The position numbers and the translations under genes are program-made. A stretch of DNA of 45,838 nucleotides, taken from Rhodothermales bacterium. Its GTDB lineage: Bacteria; Bacteroidota; Rhodothermia; Rhodothermales; Bin80. Positions 17,305 through 26,005 of this stretch are shown here, in pieces. Where the stretch lies: contig JANQES010000086.1 in NCBI GenBank assembly GCA_028278205.1, forward strand, positions 1-45,838, read 5' to 3'. The notes under the pieces were generated by a model that was not told where the DNA came from, searched no databases, and saw only the letters and a list, made by a program, of their open reading frames with translations. The first letter of the stretch is position 1. Each line of letters starts with the position of its first letter.

Positions 17305-17381
17305 GGTTGTACTGGCTTAAGAAGAAAGGAAAAAAGTTATGCGGTAATTTATCACGTTGCGTTCCTGGAACGCCCGGTGTT

Positions 17382-17433
17382 GGTCATGAGTCATGGGGGT
17401 TTTCTCATGACCCGTGACTCATGACCCATGACC
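17382..17433. repeat. inverted repeat of GTCATGA/GTCATGG heptamers
   Basis: Left arm GGTCATGAGTCATGGGGG, right arm of the complementary words ending in ATGACCGG, loop of a few T. It lies in the 190-bp gap between the HAD gene start (17304) and the end of the halogenase-like gene (17495). Related elements are at 22845-22866 and 31426-31482. Confidence 0.82.
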
Positions 17434-17494
17434 GGCGCACTCAGTAGCACAACGTGCCTTCGGTGAATATACCTCATAAGATTATCCTGCATGC

Positions 17495-19021
17495 TCAGGA
17501 GATGGTTTGGATGGGCGCCGCCGTGTGGTGGTACATATTAGGCACTTCCGGATGAAAAAGCCCCGCGGTGTTATACGGCTGAATGGCCGTCTCGACGAAC
17601 GTCTCGAAGGCTTCAACCTGCGCAGGCGTTGGGAGGATGTCCATCGCGGAGAGGCGCACCAGGGCTTCATCCACGATGCGGCATAGCGCGGCATCGCCGG
17701 CGCAGAGGAAAAGGCGGTCGGGGGAGGGCGGTTGATCGATGAGGCCGGCTCGTTGGCGTTCGAACGTGATCGCCCCAGCAAAATAGAGCATGGTGCTCGC
17801 CGTGAAGAGGCGAAAGGCTCCCAACGAGGCATAACACGCCGCGACGAGCTTGTCGATAAAAGCCAGTTCGCGGAAAAGAGCCTGTTCGTAGCGATGGAGG
17901 GCTGCCTCCAGCGAGGGGCTTTGCCAGTGTTGCTTCAGGAGGGCAACGAGCCGCTCCACGCCGTACAGCGAATGGGCGATGCCGGTGCTGTGCAGCGGAT
18001 CGACGAAGCCTGCCGTGTAGGGCAGGAGCGCCCACGCGCGCCCGACGGCGCGCGCGGCGCGTCGTTGCAAAGGCTTCGTGCGGATCAACGCGCCCGGTGG
18101 ATCGACGAGGCGGGCGCGGTCGAACTGCTCGTGGATGGAAGGATAGCGCCGGAGCCAGCGTTGCCATTCTTCCTCCGGCGCTATCGATTCGTCGAGCGGG
18201 TGGCGGCGTTCGTCCAGCATCAGGCCGGCGCTGACTACGTCGTTATTGAAGCGAAGCATCCACATCCACGCGCCGTCGAGGACGTGGTGCAGCGCGGCAT
18301 CGTCGCAATAGTAGGGGTGATCATCGATGCGCCCCTCGTGTGCCGCCATCCAATCATGCCAGCGTACGACGCCGTCGAAATGGGCAAAGAGCGCGCGGGA
18401 ATGGGTGCGGAACGACGCAGTGTGATCGGCAAGGCCGAGCGCTCGCGGCACGACGCCTGCCGGCCCGGTAGCATCGATCAGAAAAGCAACGTGGAAATCA
18501 AGCGGTTCGTCGTCGCGCCGGGCTGCCAGACGCCACCCCTCGCCTTGGTGCAGTGTCGTGACTTCCGTGTTGTCGAAAAACGGGATGCCGGCCCGGCGCA
18601 CCTCGCCGGCTAGGAAGGCATCGACGTCGGCGCGCAGCCAGTGGGTGTCGCTTAGCTCATTTGTGCTGCTGGCAGCGACGAGCAATTCGTTGACGTGGTC
18701 GGGATCGGGGCGAAAGGATTGGCCGACGCGATGGTGAAAATAGCTAAACCCCCGCTTCCGCCCGGCGACGAGGTGGGGATAGGTGTCTTGCCAGGTGCCA
18801 TACGCCGAGAGCGGCCTGAGGCGCGGCAGGTTGTAGGTATCAGCCAGATCCCGCAGGATCATATCGGCGATGGGCGTGGACGACTCGCCGATGGCAAAGC
18901 GTGGGTGCGCGGCCCGGTCTATCAAGACGGGTTTGAAGCCGAGGCGGTTCAGGATCAGCGCCGTCAGGCTGCCCGAAAAGCCGGAGCCGAGGATCGCGAT
19001 ATCGGCGGTGACCCTGGTCAT
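17495..19021 (-). CDS. FAD-dependent oxidoreductase related to flavin-dependent halogenases
   Basis: 508 residues. The N terminus ADIAILGSGFSGSLTALIL (Rossmann GxGxxG at 12-17) and AIGESSTPIADMIL at 43-56 match flavin halogenase-family proteins. GRKRGFSYFHH near 87-97 places a lysine (Lys89) where halogenases have the conserved Lys, and GAWMWMLRF (250-258) resembles the WxWxIP signature but with Leu-Arg instead of Ile-Pro. DATGPAGVVPRALGL is the FAD domain's second signature. Halogenation is therefore possible but not assured; monooxygenation is the alternative. Its ATG overlaps the stop of the radical SAM gene (ATGA), so they are translationally coupled. A longer frame from 19309 overlaps that gene and is rejected. 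Confidence 0.75.
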   Translation of the reverse strand: MTRVTADIAILGSGFSGSLTALILNRLGFKPVLIDRAAHPRFAIGESSTPIADMILRDLADTYNLPRLRPLSAYGTWQDTYPHLVAGRKRGFSYFHHRVGQSFRPDPDHVNELLVAASSTNELSDTHWLRADVDAFLAGEVRRAGIPFFDNTEVTTLHQGEGWRLAARRDDEPLDFHVAFLIDATGPAGVVPRALGLADHTASFRTHSRALFAHFDGVVRWHDWMAAHEGRIDDHPYYCDDAALHHVLDGAWMWMLRFNNDVVSAGLMLDERRHPLDESIAPEEEWQRWLRRYPSIHEQFDRARLVDPPGALIRTKPLQRRAARAVGRAWALLPYTAGFVDPLHSTGIAHSLYGVERLVALLKQHWQSPSLEAALHRYEQALFRELAFIDKLVAACYASLGAFRLFTASTMLYFAGAITFERQRAGLIDQPPSPDRLFLCAGDAALCRIVDEALVRLSAMDILPTPAQVEAFETFVETAIQPYNTAGLFHPEVPNMYHHTAAPIQTIS

Positions 19022-19974
19022 AGCGTAGCAGGCACAGAATGGGACGCGCAATCGCAGGCGACAGGCGGGAGAATTTGCTGCGTCAGGTTCATCCGGCGGA
19101 GCCGCGCGCTGCGCTTCGGGCCGCACCGGCTGCACGGGTAGAACCGTTCCACATCCCACAGATCCACAAAGACACGCCCCCGCTGCATCCGCAGGCCGAT
19201 CTCCAGGACCGATTCCAGAGAGGCCAGCGACGGCGGCGCAAAGTGACCGGCTTGTTCTAGCTTTTCCATGATGCCGTTGCCGGTCCGCGTTGGCACGAGC
19301 GAGCAGCACTGCACGCCCACGTCAAAGGCCCATTCGATAGACCGCGCAGCCCATTCCACGCCTTCCGCCTCGGTCATAAACGGCGGTTTCACCAGGATGA
19401 AGGCCCGAACGGCGATATCGTTACGCCGCAAGAAGGCCGCCGCGCGTTCGAAATCATCGAGCGTCATCTGTTTGTTGAGCCTGTCGAGCACCACCGGGTG
19501 CACGGTTTCCAGACCGAGAGCGATTTCCAGGCGCCCCGCCAGCAAATCCCGAAACCGAAGGCACTCCTCGCCGCAGAGCCTGGGGTGGTTCTCGACGATA
19601 ACGGTCTTGAAACCCTCCACACGCCGCGCGATAGCAGCGTAGTCATCGGGTGGGATGGCCTTGCGGTCGAAAAAATTGCCGCTGTTGTAGAGCTTGACGT
19701 GCTGCGCCGCAGGCAGGCGTTCCAGCGCATAATCGATCTGGGCGGGGATGTCGCCGGGAGCAACCGGCGTATCGGTGGTGTGTTTCCAGAGATCGCACAT
19801 CAGGCACCGGAAAGGGCATTCCCGGTTGGTCAAAAAAATCGTCGCCACGTCCTCGACGCTCCCTCCGGCGGTGTGCTCCGGCTCGACGAAATACGCATAC
19901 GGACGGCGCGGATCGACCGGCGCTTTAGGAGGCCGGGCCGCCAGGATGGCCTGATCGGTGTAGCGAGGAAGCAT
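19018..19974 (-). CDS. radical SAM protein (TIGR01210/RaSEA-like)
   Basis: 318 residues. The radical SAM [4Fe-4S] motif is CPFRCLMC (Cys53, Cys57, Cys60; CxxxCxxC). Then follow VKLYNSGNFFDRKAIPPDDY, IVENHPRLCGEEC, LEIALGLETVHPVVLDRLNKQMT and AFILVKPPFMTEAEGVEWA, a layout seen in the RaSEA/TIGR01210 group of radical SAM proteins, some of which act on tRNA. The C terminus has more cysteines (YPCSRCGP, CDC) that could hold a second cluster or zinc. The start at 19974 is 2 nt from a GGATTTT repeat; the frame continues into the repeat to 20139 but that part is repeat sequence. It sits between an asparagine-synthase-like gene and a halogenase-like gene. Confidence 0.8.
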   Translation of the reverse strand: MLPRYTDQAILAARPPKAPVDPRRPYAYFVEPEHTAGGSVEDVATIFLTNRECPFRCLMCDLWKHTTDTPVAPGDIPAQIDYALERLPAAQHVKLYNSGNFFDRKAIPPDDYAAIARRVEGFKTVIVENHPRLCGEECLRFRDLLAGRLEIALGLETVHPVVLDRLNKQMTLDDFERAAAFLRRNDIAVRAFILVKPPFMTEAEGVEWAARSIEWAFDVGVQCCSLVPTRTGNGIMEKLEQAGHFAPPSLASLESVLEIGLRMQRGRVFVDLWDVERFYPCSRCGPKRSARLRRMNLTQQILPPVACDCASHSVPATL

Positions 19975-19975
19975 T

Positions 19976-20116
19976 CGGATTTTAGATTTTGGATTGGGTG
20001 GCTTCCGATCAATAGTCGATAAACGAAAAAGGCAGCGCTTTTTGATACCGGCTTGGCTCGTTCTTTTTGGCACTTTGCGATGGATCAAGACAATCCAAAA
20101 TCTAAAATCCAAAATT
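19976..20116. repeat. GGATTTT inverted repeat with internal AAAAAG/CTTTTT hairpin
   Basis: Arms at 19976-19996 and 20091-20116 share a perfect 20-bp stem of GGATTTT/AGATTTT words. The 94-nt loop contains AAAAAG-GCAGCG-CTTTTT (20026-20043), a hairpin that could terminate in both directions. The element runs from 4 nt beyond the asparagine-synthase-like stop to 2 nt before the radical SAM ATG, filling the gap. Confidence 0.88.
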
Positions 20117-20119
20117 ACC

Positions 20120-21454
20120 TCATTCATACAACGCAGCAAATGCAGCGCGGTAGGCGGTTTCGTTGTCGGGGAAGAGCGCTTCGAAGCCGGTTGGGTCTAC
20201 GGCGCCGTGCTGGAAGCGGCGTTTCTCGAAGACCGGCATCTCCAGGCCCGTCACCGCTTTGACGCCTCGGCGTGCGATTTCGCCCTTGAGGGCATAGAGG
20301 CGTTCGTGATCCCACGCGGTGAGTTCGATGAACGGGATGCCCTCGGCTACGGCGATGACGTTGGGCAGCGCAAACGGGCTGAAGCCCCGGAAGCCAAGCC
20401 GCCGCGCGGGGGCGTAAGACCGAACGTGCCCACGGCTCTGCCCGCCCGAATACGTCAGCGAATGCTTGATGGCATCGACGCCCCAGCCTTCCTGATACAG
20501 CATCAGGTTGTTGAGCACGCTGCGGATGGTCAGTTCCGGATTCGCCTCGATGGGATAATCCTTGAGGTTCTCGTCGCCGCCGTCGCCGTCGGCCAGGTAG
20601 CGCCAATCCAGATAGCGCGCGCGGATGCCCCGGCATAGCGCCAGCGCCATCGTCGCCGATTGCACGTCGAGGGGCTTATAATCTTCCATGACGCGGACGG
20701 CCTCGCCGAAGTCTACGTCGTCCAGAGCGACCTCCACCACTTCGAGAAACATCGACAGGCCGAGGGCATCGAGGAAGCGAAACGCTTGTTCGGCGTCCGG
20801 GCCGCCCTGCACGGACAACGTGAAGGCCTTGAGCCGCGCCGGGGCCTCGCCGCGTTGGAGCATCAGATGATAAAGCACCAGAAAGACCGCGCCGCTGTCG
20901 ATGCCGCCGGAGAAGAGCACACCGATGGGTTCGCGCGGCGGAATCCGGTCGAGCCATTTGGCGCATTCACCGGCCAGCGCCCCGATGTACGCCCGGCCTA
21001 TTTCGTCGAGATCGGTGCTCAGGACGTTGCGTTCGGGGGTGAAAAAGCGGGTGTAGACGGGGTTCGGATCCGGACACCCGACGAGCTGTATTTCGACGAT
21101 GTGATGCGCCGGCACCATCCGCGTGTAGGACGGATGAAACTGATCGGCCAGCCCTTCCCGGCGAAGATAATCGTGGATTTCATCGATGCGTTCGGCCACG
21201 ACGAGGCAGGGGCCTTCTTTCAATTTGGCGAGGAAATACCGCAACGGACGCCCGATGGACCGGGCCATGCGGACGATGGTGCCGCGTTTCTGGGCGAGCG
21301 CAAACTGCCCGTCGAGCGCGCGGACGCGCTCCGGATGGCCCGACGCGACGGCCTCGGCGGCTTCTTCGGGCGTGGCGTTGAGCAGCACGTTCGCTGCCGG
21401 GTCGAGCAAATCCACGAGGCGCTCAACGTAGGCGGTGTGGTGGGTATCGAGCAT
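20120..21454 (-). CDS. asparagine-synthase-like ATP-dependent amide/ligase, no glutaminase Cys
   Basis: 444 residues. The C-terminal two thirds is an asparagine synthase (Asn_synthase) domain with the PP-loop VLFSGGIDSGAVFL (179-192) and YLADGDGGDENLKDYPIE, which adenylates a carboxylate. The N-terminal 150 residues resemble a degenerate class II amidotransferase domain (RVRALDGQFALAQ... GRPLRYFLAK... RIDEIHDYL) but the protein begins MLDTHH without the catalytic Cys2, so it cannot release ammonia from glutamine. Such forms include beta-lactam synthetase and lasso-peptide cyclases. It is the first gene of the minus-strand set with radical SAM and halogenase-like genes. Confidence 0.8.
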   Translation of the reverse strand: MLDTHHTAYVERLVDLLDPAANVLLNATPEEAAEAVASGHPERVRALDGQFALAQKRGTIVRMARSIGRPLRYFLAKLKEGPCLVVAERIDEIHDYLRREGLADQFHPSYTRMVPAHHIVEIQLVGCPDPNPVYTRFFTPERNVLSTDLDEIGRAYIGALAGECAKWLDRIPPREPIGVLFSGGIDSGAVFLVLYHLMLQRGEAPARLKAFTLSVQGGPDAEQAFRFLDALGLSMFLEVVEVALDDVDFGEAVRVMEDYKPLDVQSATMALALCRGIRARYLDWRYLADGDGGDENLKDYPIEANPELTIRSVLNNLMLYQEGWGVDAIKHSLTYSGGQSRGHVRSYAPARRLGFRGFSPFALPNVIAVAEGIPFIELTAWDHERLYALKGEIARRGVKAVTGLEMPVFEKRRFQHGAVDPTGFEALFPDNETAYRAAFAALYE

Positions 21455-21555
21455 GGTCTCTGGCGTAGAACAGCGGTGGCGGTGGTGGAATCAGGCGGAA
21501 GATAACAGGGCGGACGGTTGCGTCAAAGGGTGAAGCGCGTGATTCATGGAGGTAT

Positions 21556-21602
21556 AATCCCCAAATCGCGTAATTACGTGAGTCGCGCTACGGGGATTTT
21601 TT
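21556..21602 (+). terminator. terminator-like hairpin in the leader of the lipoprotein gene
   Basis: AATCCCC (21556-21562) pairs with GGGGATT (21592-21598), with inner CGCG pairing, followed by TTTTTT. It lies 50 nt before the ATG at 21653 and after a TATAAT (21553-21558). No plus-strand gene lies upstream to terminate, so it is either an attenuator or accidental. Confidence 0.45.
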
Positions 21603-21652
21603 GTATTCTGAGAAGAGATCGAAATAGATCCGAACATCAAACAAAAAAACCG

Positions 21653-22705
21653 ATGAGTCAGATACGACGATGGATCGTGGCCGTGGTGTTGGCCGGGTTG
21701 ATAGGGGCCTCCTGCGCAACGACGATGGACGTCTCCAAGACGCTGTCGTCTTCGGTGGGCGAACAAAAAGCGAGGGTGCTGCCACTTACCGGCGACGTAA
21801 CCAACCCTGCTGCTCAAATATCTGGTATGGCATGGTATGGCGACTATTTGATCCTGTTGCCGCAGTATCCCAACTTCCCCGATGAAGGGTCCCACGGGCG
21901 CCTCTTTGCCATTCCGAAGGCCGACATCCTGGCTGTTGTCAACGATCCCACACGCGGCCCGCTCGTGCCGCGCGCCATCGGCGTTTATACAAAAAGGAGA
22001 AGTTCTATCGGCGGATACGAAGGGTATGAAGCCCTGGTTTTCGACGGAAACAAGGCCTATCTGACGATTGAATCGGAGCTAAAGTCCGGTGCCTCAGAAG
22101 GCTACCTCATCGCTGCGTCTATGGCCCCGGATCTCTCGGTCTTCACGATAGAAGACGAATACTCGAAACCGATCCCGTCGCGGTCTAAGGTTGAAAACAT
22201 GGCGGAAGAGACGCTTCTGTTGATAGGAGATCGTGTGATAACGATTCACGAGGCGAACGGCACCGGCGCGGGAATCAAAAATGCCTCGTCACCGGCGGCC
22301 CATGTCTTCAACCCGAAGCGGTTGACGGAGTCGCCTAAAACGATCCCGTTTCCCTCGATTCCCTATCGCATCACCGATGCCACCGCGTTGGACGACAAGG
22401 ATCGCTTCTGGGCCATCAATTATTTCTTCGAAGGCGATAAGAATCTGCGCACCTCGGATACCCCGCTTTTTGACAAGTATGGACGCGGACCAAGCCACGC
22501 CCGGTCTGAAGGCGTCGAGCGGCTCGTCGAGTTTCAGTATGCTAAAAACGGCATCACGCTGACCGGCACGCCGCCCATCCAACTCGAACTGCTCCCCAAA
22601 GGCGGTCGTAACTGGGAGGGAATCGTCCGGTTAGATAATCTGGGATTTCTGCTGGTGACGGACGAACATCCGGGAACGCTCCTTGCTTTTGTGCCGAAGC
22701 CATAG
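21653..22705 (+). CDS. uncharacterised lipoprotein, probable beta-propeller
   Basis: 350 residues from the ATG at 21653; the signal MSQIRRWIVAVVLAGLIGASC has a lipobox Cys at residue 21, so it is anchored in the envelope. The body has repeated strand-rich segments ending in ISGMAWYGDYLILLPQYP, YEGYEALVFDGNKAYLTIE, RITDATALDDKDRFWAINYF and NWEGIVRLDNLGFLLVTDEHP, a pattern like esterase-like or NHL-type propellers. I do not recognise a named family. The frame extends upstream to 21518 but that part contains the hairpin and no signal. The gene is divergent from the asparagine-synthase-like gene. Confidence 0.7.
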   Translation: MSQIRRWIVAVVLAGLIGASCATTMDVSKTLSSSVGEQKARVLPLTGDVTNPAAQISGMAWYGDYLILLPQYPNFPDEGSHGRLFAIPKADILAVVNDPTRGPLVPRAIGVYTKRRSSIGGYEGYEALVFDGNKAYLTIESELKSGASEGYLIAASMAPDLSVFTIEDEYSKPIPSRSKVENMAEETLLLIGDRVITIHEANGTGAGIKNASSPAAHVFNPKRLTESPKTIPFPSIPYRITDATALDDKDRFWAINYFFEGDKNLRTSDTPLFDKYGRGPSHARSEGVERLVEFQYAKNGITLTGTPPIQLELLPKGGRNWEGIVRLDNLGFLLVTDEHPGTLLAFVPKP

Positions 22706-22844
22706 ATGATTTGCAGGAGATGCTGTGGTCGTCACAAAACATTCATCCCTTCGCGGCGTTTATCGCCCATCGGCCCATTATCGTTCAAGTGCCGGAGACT
22801 AATTACGTCGAAAAAAGTCCTGCTCGCTTTGCTCTGATCAAACC

Positions 22845-22866
22845 GTCATGGGTCATGACCCATGAC
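22845..22866. repeat. perfect 22-bp GTCATGG palindrome
   Basis: GTCATGGGTCATGACCCATGAC has no mismatch and uses the same heptamer as 17382-17433 and 31426-31482, here as a minimal form without loop. It lies in the 356-bp gap 22706-23061, which otherwise holds a minus-strand coding remnant (22936-23061) and no recognised gene. Confidence 0.8.
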
Positions 22867-22935
22867 CCTCCGACAGAACAGGCAAGGCTTATTTCGGCTT
22901 AATCAGGTTTCTCCGAGTCCCCTCTATCATGGGCT

Positions 22936-23061
22936 GAATCACCCGCTGCGAACGGCAACCATCTCCACGATCACAGACCCATCGCGGGCCTCGTGGAACT
23001 TCTCGGCAGGCAGATGCTTTAGCGGTGGCTCCCACGCATTGTCCAACGGTTTAGCGTTTTC
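22936..23061 (-). pseudogene. possible C-terminal remnant of a minus-strand gene
   Basis: The minus frame here encodes about 40 residues with a natural composition (NAKPLDNAWEPPLKHLPAE, then KFHEARDGSVIVEMVAVRSG and a TGA stop), while the plus frames are poor. Upstream of it the frame runs into the multiheme cytochrome gene, so any N-terminal part is lost. No family recognised. Confidence 0.3.
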
Positions 23062-25818
23062 ATGGCGCGTCGTAAACGATACATCCGGCTTCCCCAAACG
23101 CAACGCAAGTGGGTCAGCGTTGTGCTGGGCGGCTATGTGATTCTGCTGATCAACAGCCTGTTGCTCTACCTCTTCGACCGCTCGACGGCGTTGCTGTATA
23201 TGAGCAACGTGTTGGTGCACATCGTGCTCGGCACGCTGCTGGTGGTGCCGGTGCTCGTGTTTCTGGCGCTGCACCTGGCCAAGATGCCGATACGGTTGAA
23301 CTGGAAAGCCACCGGCGCCGGCGCCTTCACGGCCACGTCGTTGCTGGTGTTGCTGGCGACGGGTTTCGGCCTGCTCGCCGTCGGGGCGACGTATGGCGGC
23401 GGGTGGGTGCTCTGGCTGCACATCATCACGGTCTTCACCTCCGTGCTCGGTTTCGCGCTCCACGTCTCGATGAAAAAGGGGGTGCGTTATCATTTTCTAG
23501 AGTGGGGGCAGAGTTGGAAGGAGGGCCGCCGCCGTGTCTTACGCCACCCGCTATCGATCACGTTGATGGGCGGCCTGGGGTTGATGCTGATCGTGGCGGG
23601 GGTCACGTGGTTTGGAGGCCGGCACAAAGTTTACGTCGAGACCGGCGAAGGCGACCCGCTCTCGGCCTCGCAGGCAATCCTGGCGCATGAGGGTTATTTG
23701 GAGGATGCCGACCTGGCGCGGTCGGAGACGTGCGGGCAGGCGGGGTGCCATCCCGACATTACGGCGCAGTGGGCCGAGTCGGCGCATCGGTTTTCGTCGT
23801 TTAACAATCCGTACTACCGCAAATCCATCGAGGCGATGGTCGAGCGTGCGGGAAACGGCCCGACCCGGTGGTGCGCCTCGTGCCACGATCCGCTCGTGCT
23901 TTATACCGGGCGCTTTACCGACGACGCGCCCGTCGATATGGATCATTGGACGGCGCAGGAGGGCCTGACGTGCCTGTCGTGCCACGCCATCGAGGCGCTG
24001 CGCGACGTAAAAGGCAACGGGCGGTACGTCATCGCGGCGCCGGATGAGTATCCGTTTGCCCGCGCCGAGGGCGGCCTGGGGCAATGGATCCACAACACGC
24101 TCGTGCGCGCCAAGCCCGAACCCCACCGCGACGCCCTGCTCAAACCGATGCACCAGACGGCAGAATTCTGCGGCTCCTGTCACAAAGTCGGCCTGCCGCC
24201 CAACGTCAATAATTATCGATGGAAGCGCGGGCAGAATGAATACGACAACTGGCACGCGAGCGGCACGTCGGGCAACACTGTCCGCTCGTTCTATCTGCCG
24301 GACGAACCGAAGCAATGTGCCGATTGCCACATGCCGCTGGTGCCATCGGACGATCAGGGCAACGACGACGGGTTCGTGCGCAGCCATCGCTTCTCTGCCG
24401 CCAACACGGCGCTGCCTTTTATCAACGGGCACGGCAATCAACTTCAGGCCGCGCAACTCAACCTTCAGCAGGCCGCTTCCGTCGATATCTTTCGGGGGAC
24501 GGTCAACGGGCGCGCTTTTGGACCGGACGAGCCCATGCCGCACCTGCAACCCGGCGACGAGGTCGAACTGACCGTCGTGGTGCGAAACCGAAAAGTGGGG
24601 CACACGCTGCCCGGCGGCACCAACGACTCGAACGAACTCTGGCTGGAGGTCGTCGCTACCGGACCCGACGGGCAGCCCGTGCTGACGTCCGGCCACCTCG
24701 ACGCCGCCGGGCGCGTCGATTCGTCGGCGCATTTCTGGGGCGCTGTGCAGGTAGACCGCGCCAGCCGCCTCATCAGCCGCCGCAACGCCCAGGATTGGAT
24801 TGCCACGGTCTACGCCACCGCCCTCTCGCCGGGGACGGCGCATACGGTTCATTATCGGTTTACCGTGCCGCCCGGATCGCCCATTGATGCGATCACCGCG
24901 ACGTTTAAGCATCGCAAATTCAAGTGGTACTTTAATAACTGGACGTTCCGGGGACGCGTGGCGCCCGGCCAGCCCGATTCGCTGGCCCGCCTCGACGTAG
25001 ACCTGCGCGAGTGGATCCTCGACGACCGCGAGGCGCCGGATCTACCCATCACGGCGATGGCCGAGGCGCGACGCGAGGCCGGGCAGCCGCCGGCATCGTC
25101 GTATCCGCTCTGGGAGCGCTGGAATGACTACGGCATCGGTCTCTTCCTCGAAGGCGATACCCGCGAGGCTCTGGCGGCGTTCGGGCAGGTGGCCGCCATC
25201 GCGCCGGAGAATCCTGAAGGCCCGATCAACCAGGCGCGAGTGCTGGTGGAGGAGGGGCAGCTAGCACGCGCCACCGAAGCCCTCGAAGAGGCGGAACGTC
25301 GCCGTGCGGGCTATCTCAAGTCGGCGTATTTCCGGGGCGAAGTGCTCAAAGCCAGCGGCCTCTACGACGAAGCCCTGGCCGAGTGGCAGCGCGTCTACGA
25401 AGCCTATCCCAAAGACCGCGTGCTGCTGTTGGGCATCGGGCGCGTGCATTATCTGGCGGGGCGCTACGAAGAAGCCCTCCGCTGGATCGATCAGGTTCTG
25501 GAGATCGACCCGGAGAGCCTGGGCGGCCTCTACAACCGGATGCTGGTGCTGGGCGCGCTCGGACGCGAAGACGAGTTTGCCGCCGCGCAGCAGCGCTATC
25601 AGTATCACAAAGACGACGAAGACGCGATGGCCGTCACCGCGCCGTTCAAACAGCGCTATCCGATGGCCAACCGCGAGGCGCAGCCCATCCACGAACACGA
25701 ACTCTGGCCGGTGCAGCCCGCGTCGATGGCGCGCGTGCCGGTAGCGCCCTCCGTGAAACCGCTCGTGGCGCACGAACCCGTGGTGTCGGGCGGATCGGGT
25801 GCTTCTTCTGATAACTGA
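23062..25818 (+). CDS. membrane-anchored multiheme cytochrome c with C-terminal TPR domain
   Basis: 918 residues in three parts. Residues 17-184 have about five membrane helices with histidines (His53, His71, His120, His134) positioned to bind b-type heme. The periplasmic part has five c-heme motifs: CGQAGCH at 224-230 (unusual CX4CH), CASCH 271, CLSCH 304, CGSCH 370 and CADCH 419. A beta-rich region follows (LQPGDEVELTVVVRNRKVGHTLPGG...). The C terminus from about 690 is TPR (FGQVAAIAPENPEGPINQAR, VLEIDPESLGGLYNR). An electron-transfer role, perhaps quinol oxidation to periplasmic acceptors, is inferred. The CRTAC1-like lipoprotein follows, a pairing also seen in related genomes from memory. 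Confidence 0.85.
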   Translation: MARRKRYIRLPQTQRKWVSVVLGGYVILLINSLLLYLFDRSTALLYMSNVLVHIVLGTLLVVPVLVFLALHLAKMPIRLNWKATGAGAFTATSLLVLLATGFGLLAVGATYGGGWVLWLHIITVFTSVLGFALHVSMKKGVRYHFLEWGQSWKEGRRRVLRHPLSITLMGGLGLMLIVAGVTWFGGRHKVYVETGEGDPLSASQAILAHEGYLEDADLARSETCGQAGCHPDITAQWAESAHRFSSFNNPYYRKSIEAMVERAGNGPTRWCASCHDPLVLYTGRFTDDAPVDMDHWTAQEGLTCLSCHAIEALRDVKGNGRYVIAAPDEYPFARAEGGLGQWIHNTLVRAKPEPHRDALLKPMHQTAEFCGSCHKVGLPPNVNNYRWKRGQNEYDNWHASGTSGNTVRSFYLPDEPKQCADCHMPLVPSDDQGNDDGFVRSHRFSAANTALPFINGHGNQLQAAQLNLQQAASVDIFRGTVNGRAFGPDEPMPHLQPGDEVELTVVVRNRKVGHTLPGGTNDSNELWLEVVATGPDGQPVLTSGHLDAAGRVDSSAHFWGAVQVDRASRLISRRNAQDWIATVYATALSPGTAHTVHYRFTVPPGSPIDAITATFKHRKFKWYFNNWTFRGRVAPGQPDSLARLDVDLREWILDDREAPDLPITAMAEARREAGQPPASSYPLWERWNDYGIGLFLEGDTREALAAFGQVAAIAPENPEGPINQARVLVEEGQLARATEALEEAERRRAGYLKSAYFRGEVLKASGLYDEALAEWQRVYEAYPKDRVLLLGIGRVHYLAGRYEEALRWIDQVLEIDPESLGGLYNRMLVLGALGREDEFAAAQQRYQYHKDDEDAMAVTAPFKQRYPMANREAQPIHEHELWPVQPASMARVPVAPSVKPLVAHEPVVSGGSGASSDN

Positions 25819-25847
25819 GGTTGCGGATAGAAATAACCGCCTTCCCT

Positions 25848-25963
25848 TTCTCGCTCCCACGGTCCTCCGTGGGAGTGTAGAACCGCGACGCTCCTGCGTT
25901 GCAAACGGGACGCGGGAGCGTCCCTGGCTGCATTCCCACGCAGGAGCGTGGGAACGAGAAAAG
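25848..25963. repeat. nested inverted repeat of TTCTCGTTCCCACGCTCC type
   Basis: Outer arms at 25848-25880 and 25928-25961 pair with few mismatches (CTCGxTCCCACGxTCC...), inner arms GACGCTCCTGCGT/ACGCGGGAGCGTC (25887-25923). It occupies most of the 187-bp gap between the multiheme gene and the CRTAC1-like gene. Words of this type occur, as far as I recall, as abundant intergenic repeats in other phyla too. Confidence 0.8.
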
Positions 25964-26005
25964 TGAGGAAGTTTCTTCTAGCCGTGTCCCAAGCGAATTC
26001 AAATA

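Noticed and set aside
22939..23493. Complete minus-strand gene across the multiheme cytochrome start
   Set aside because: Only the last 40 residues look like protein; the rest is His/Gln/Arg-rich shadow of the transmembrane part.
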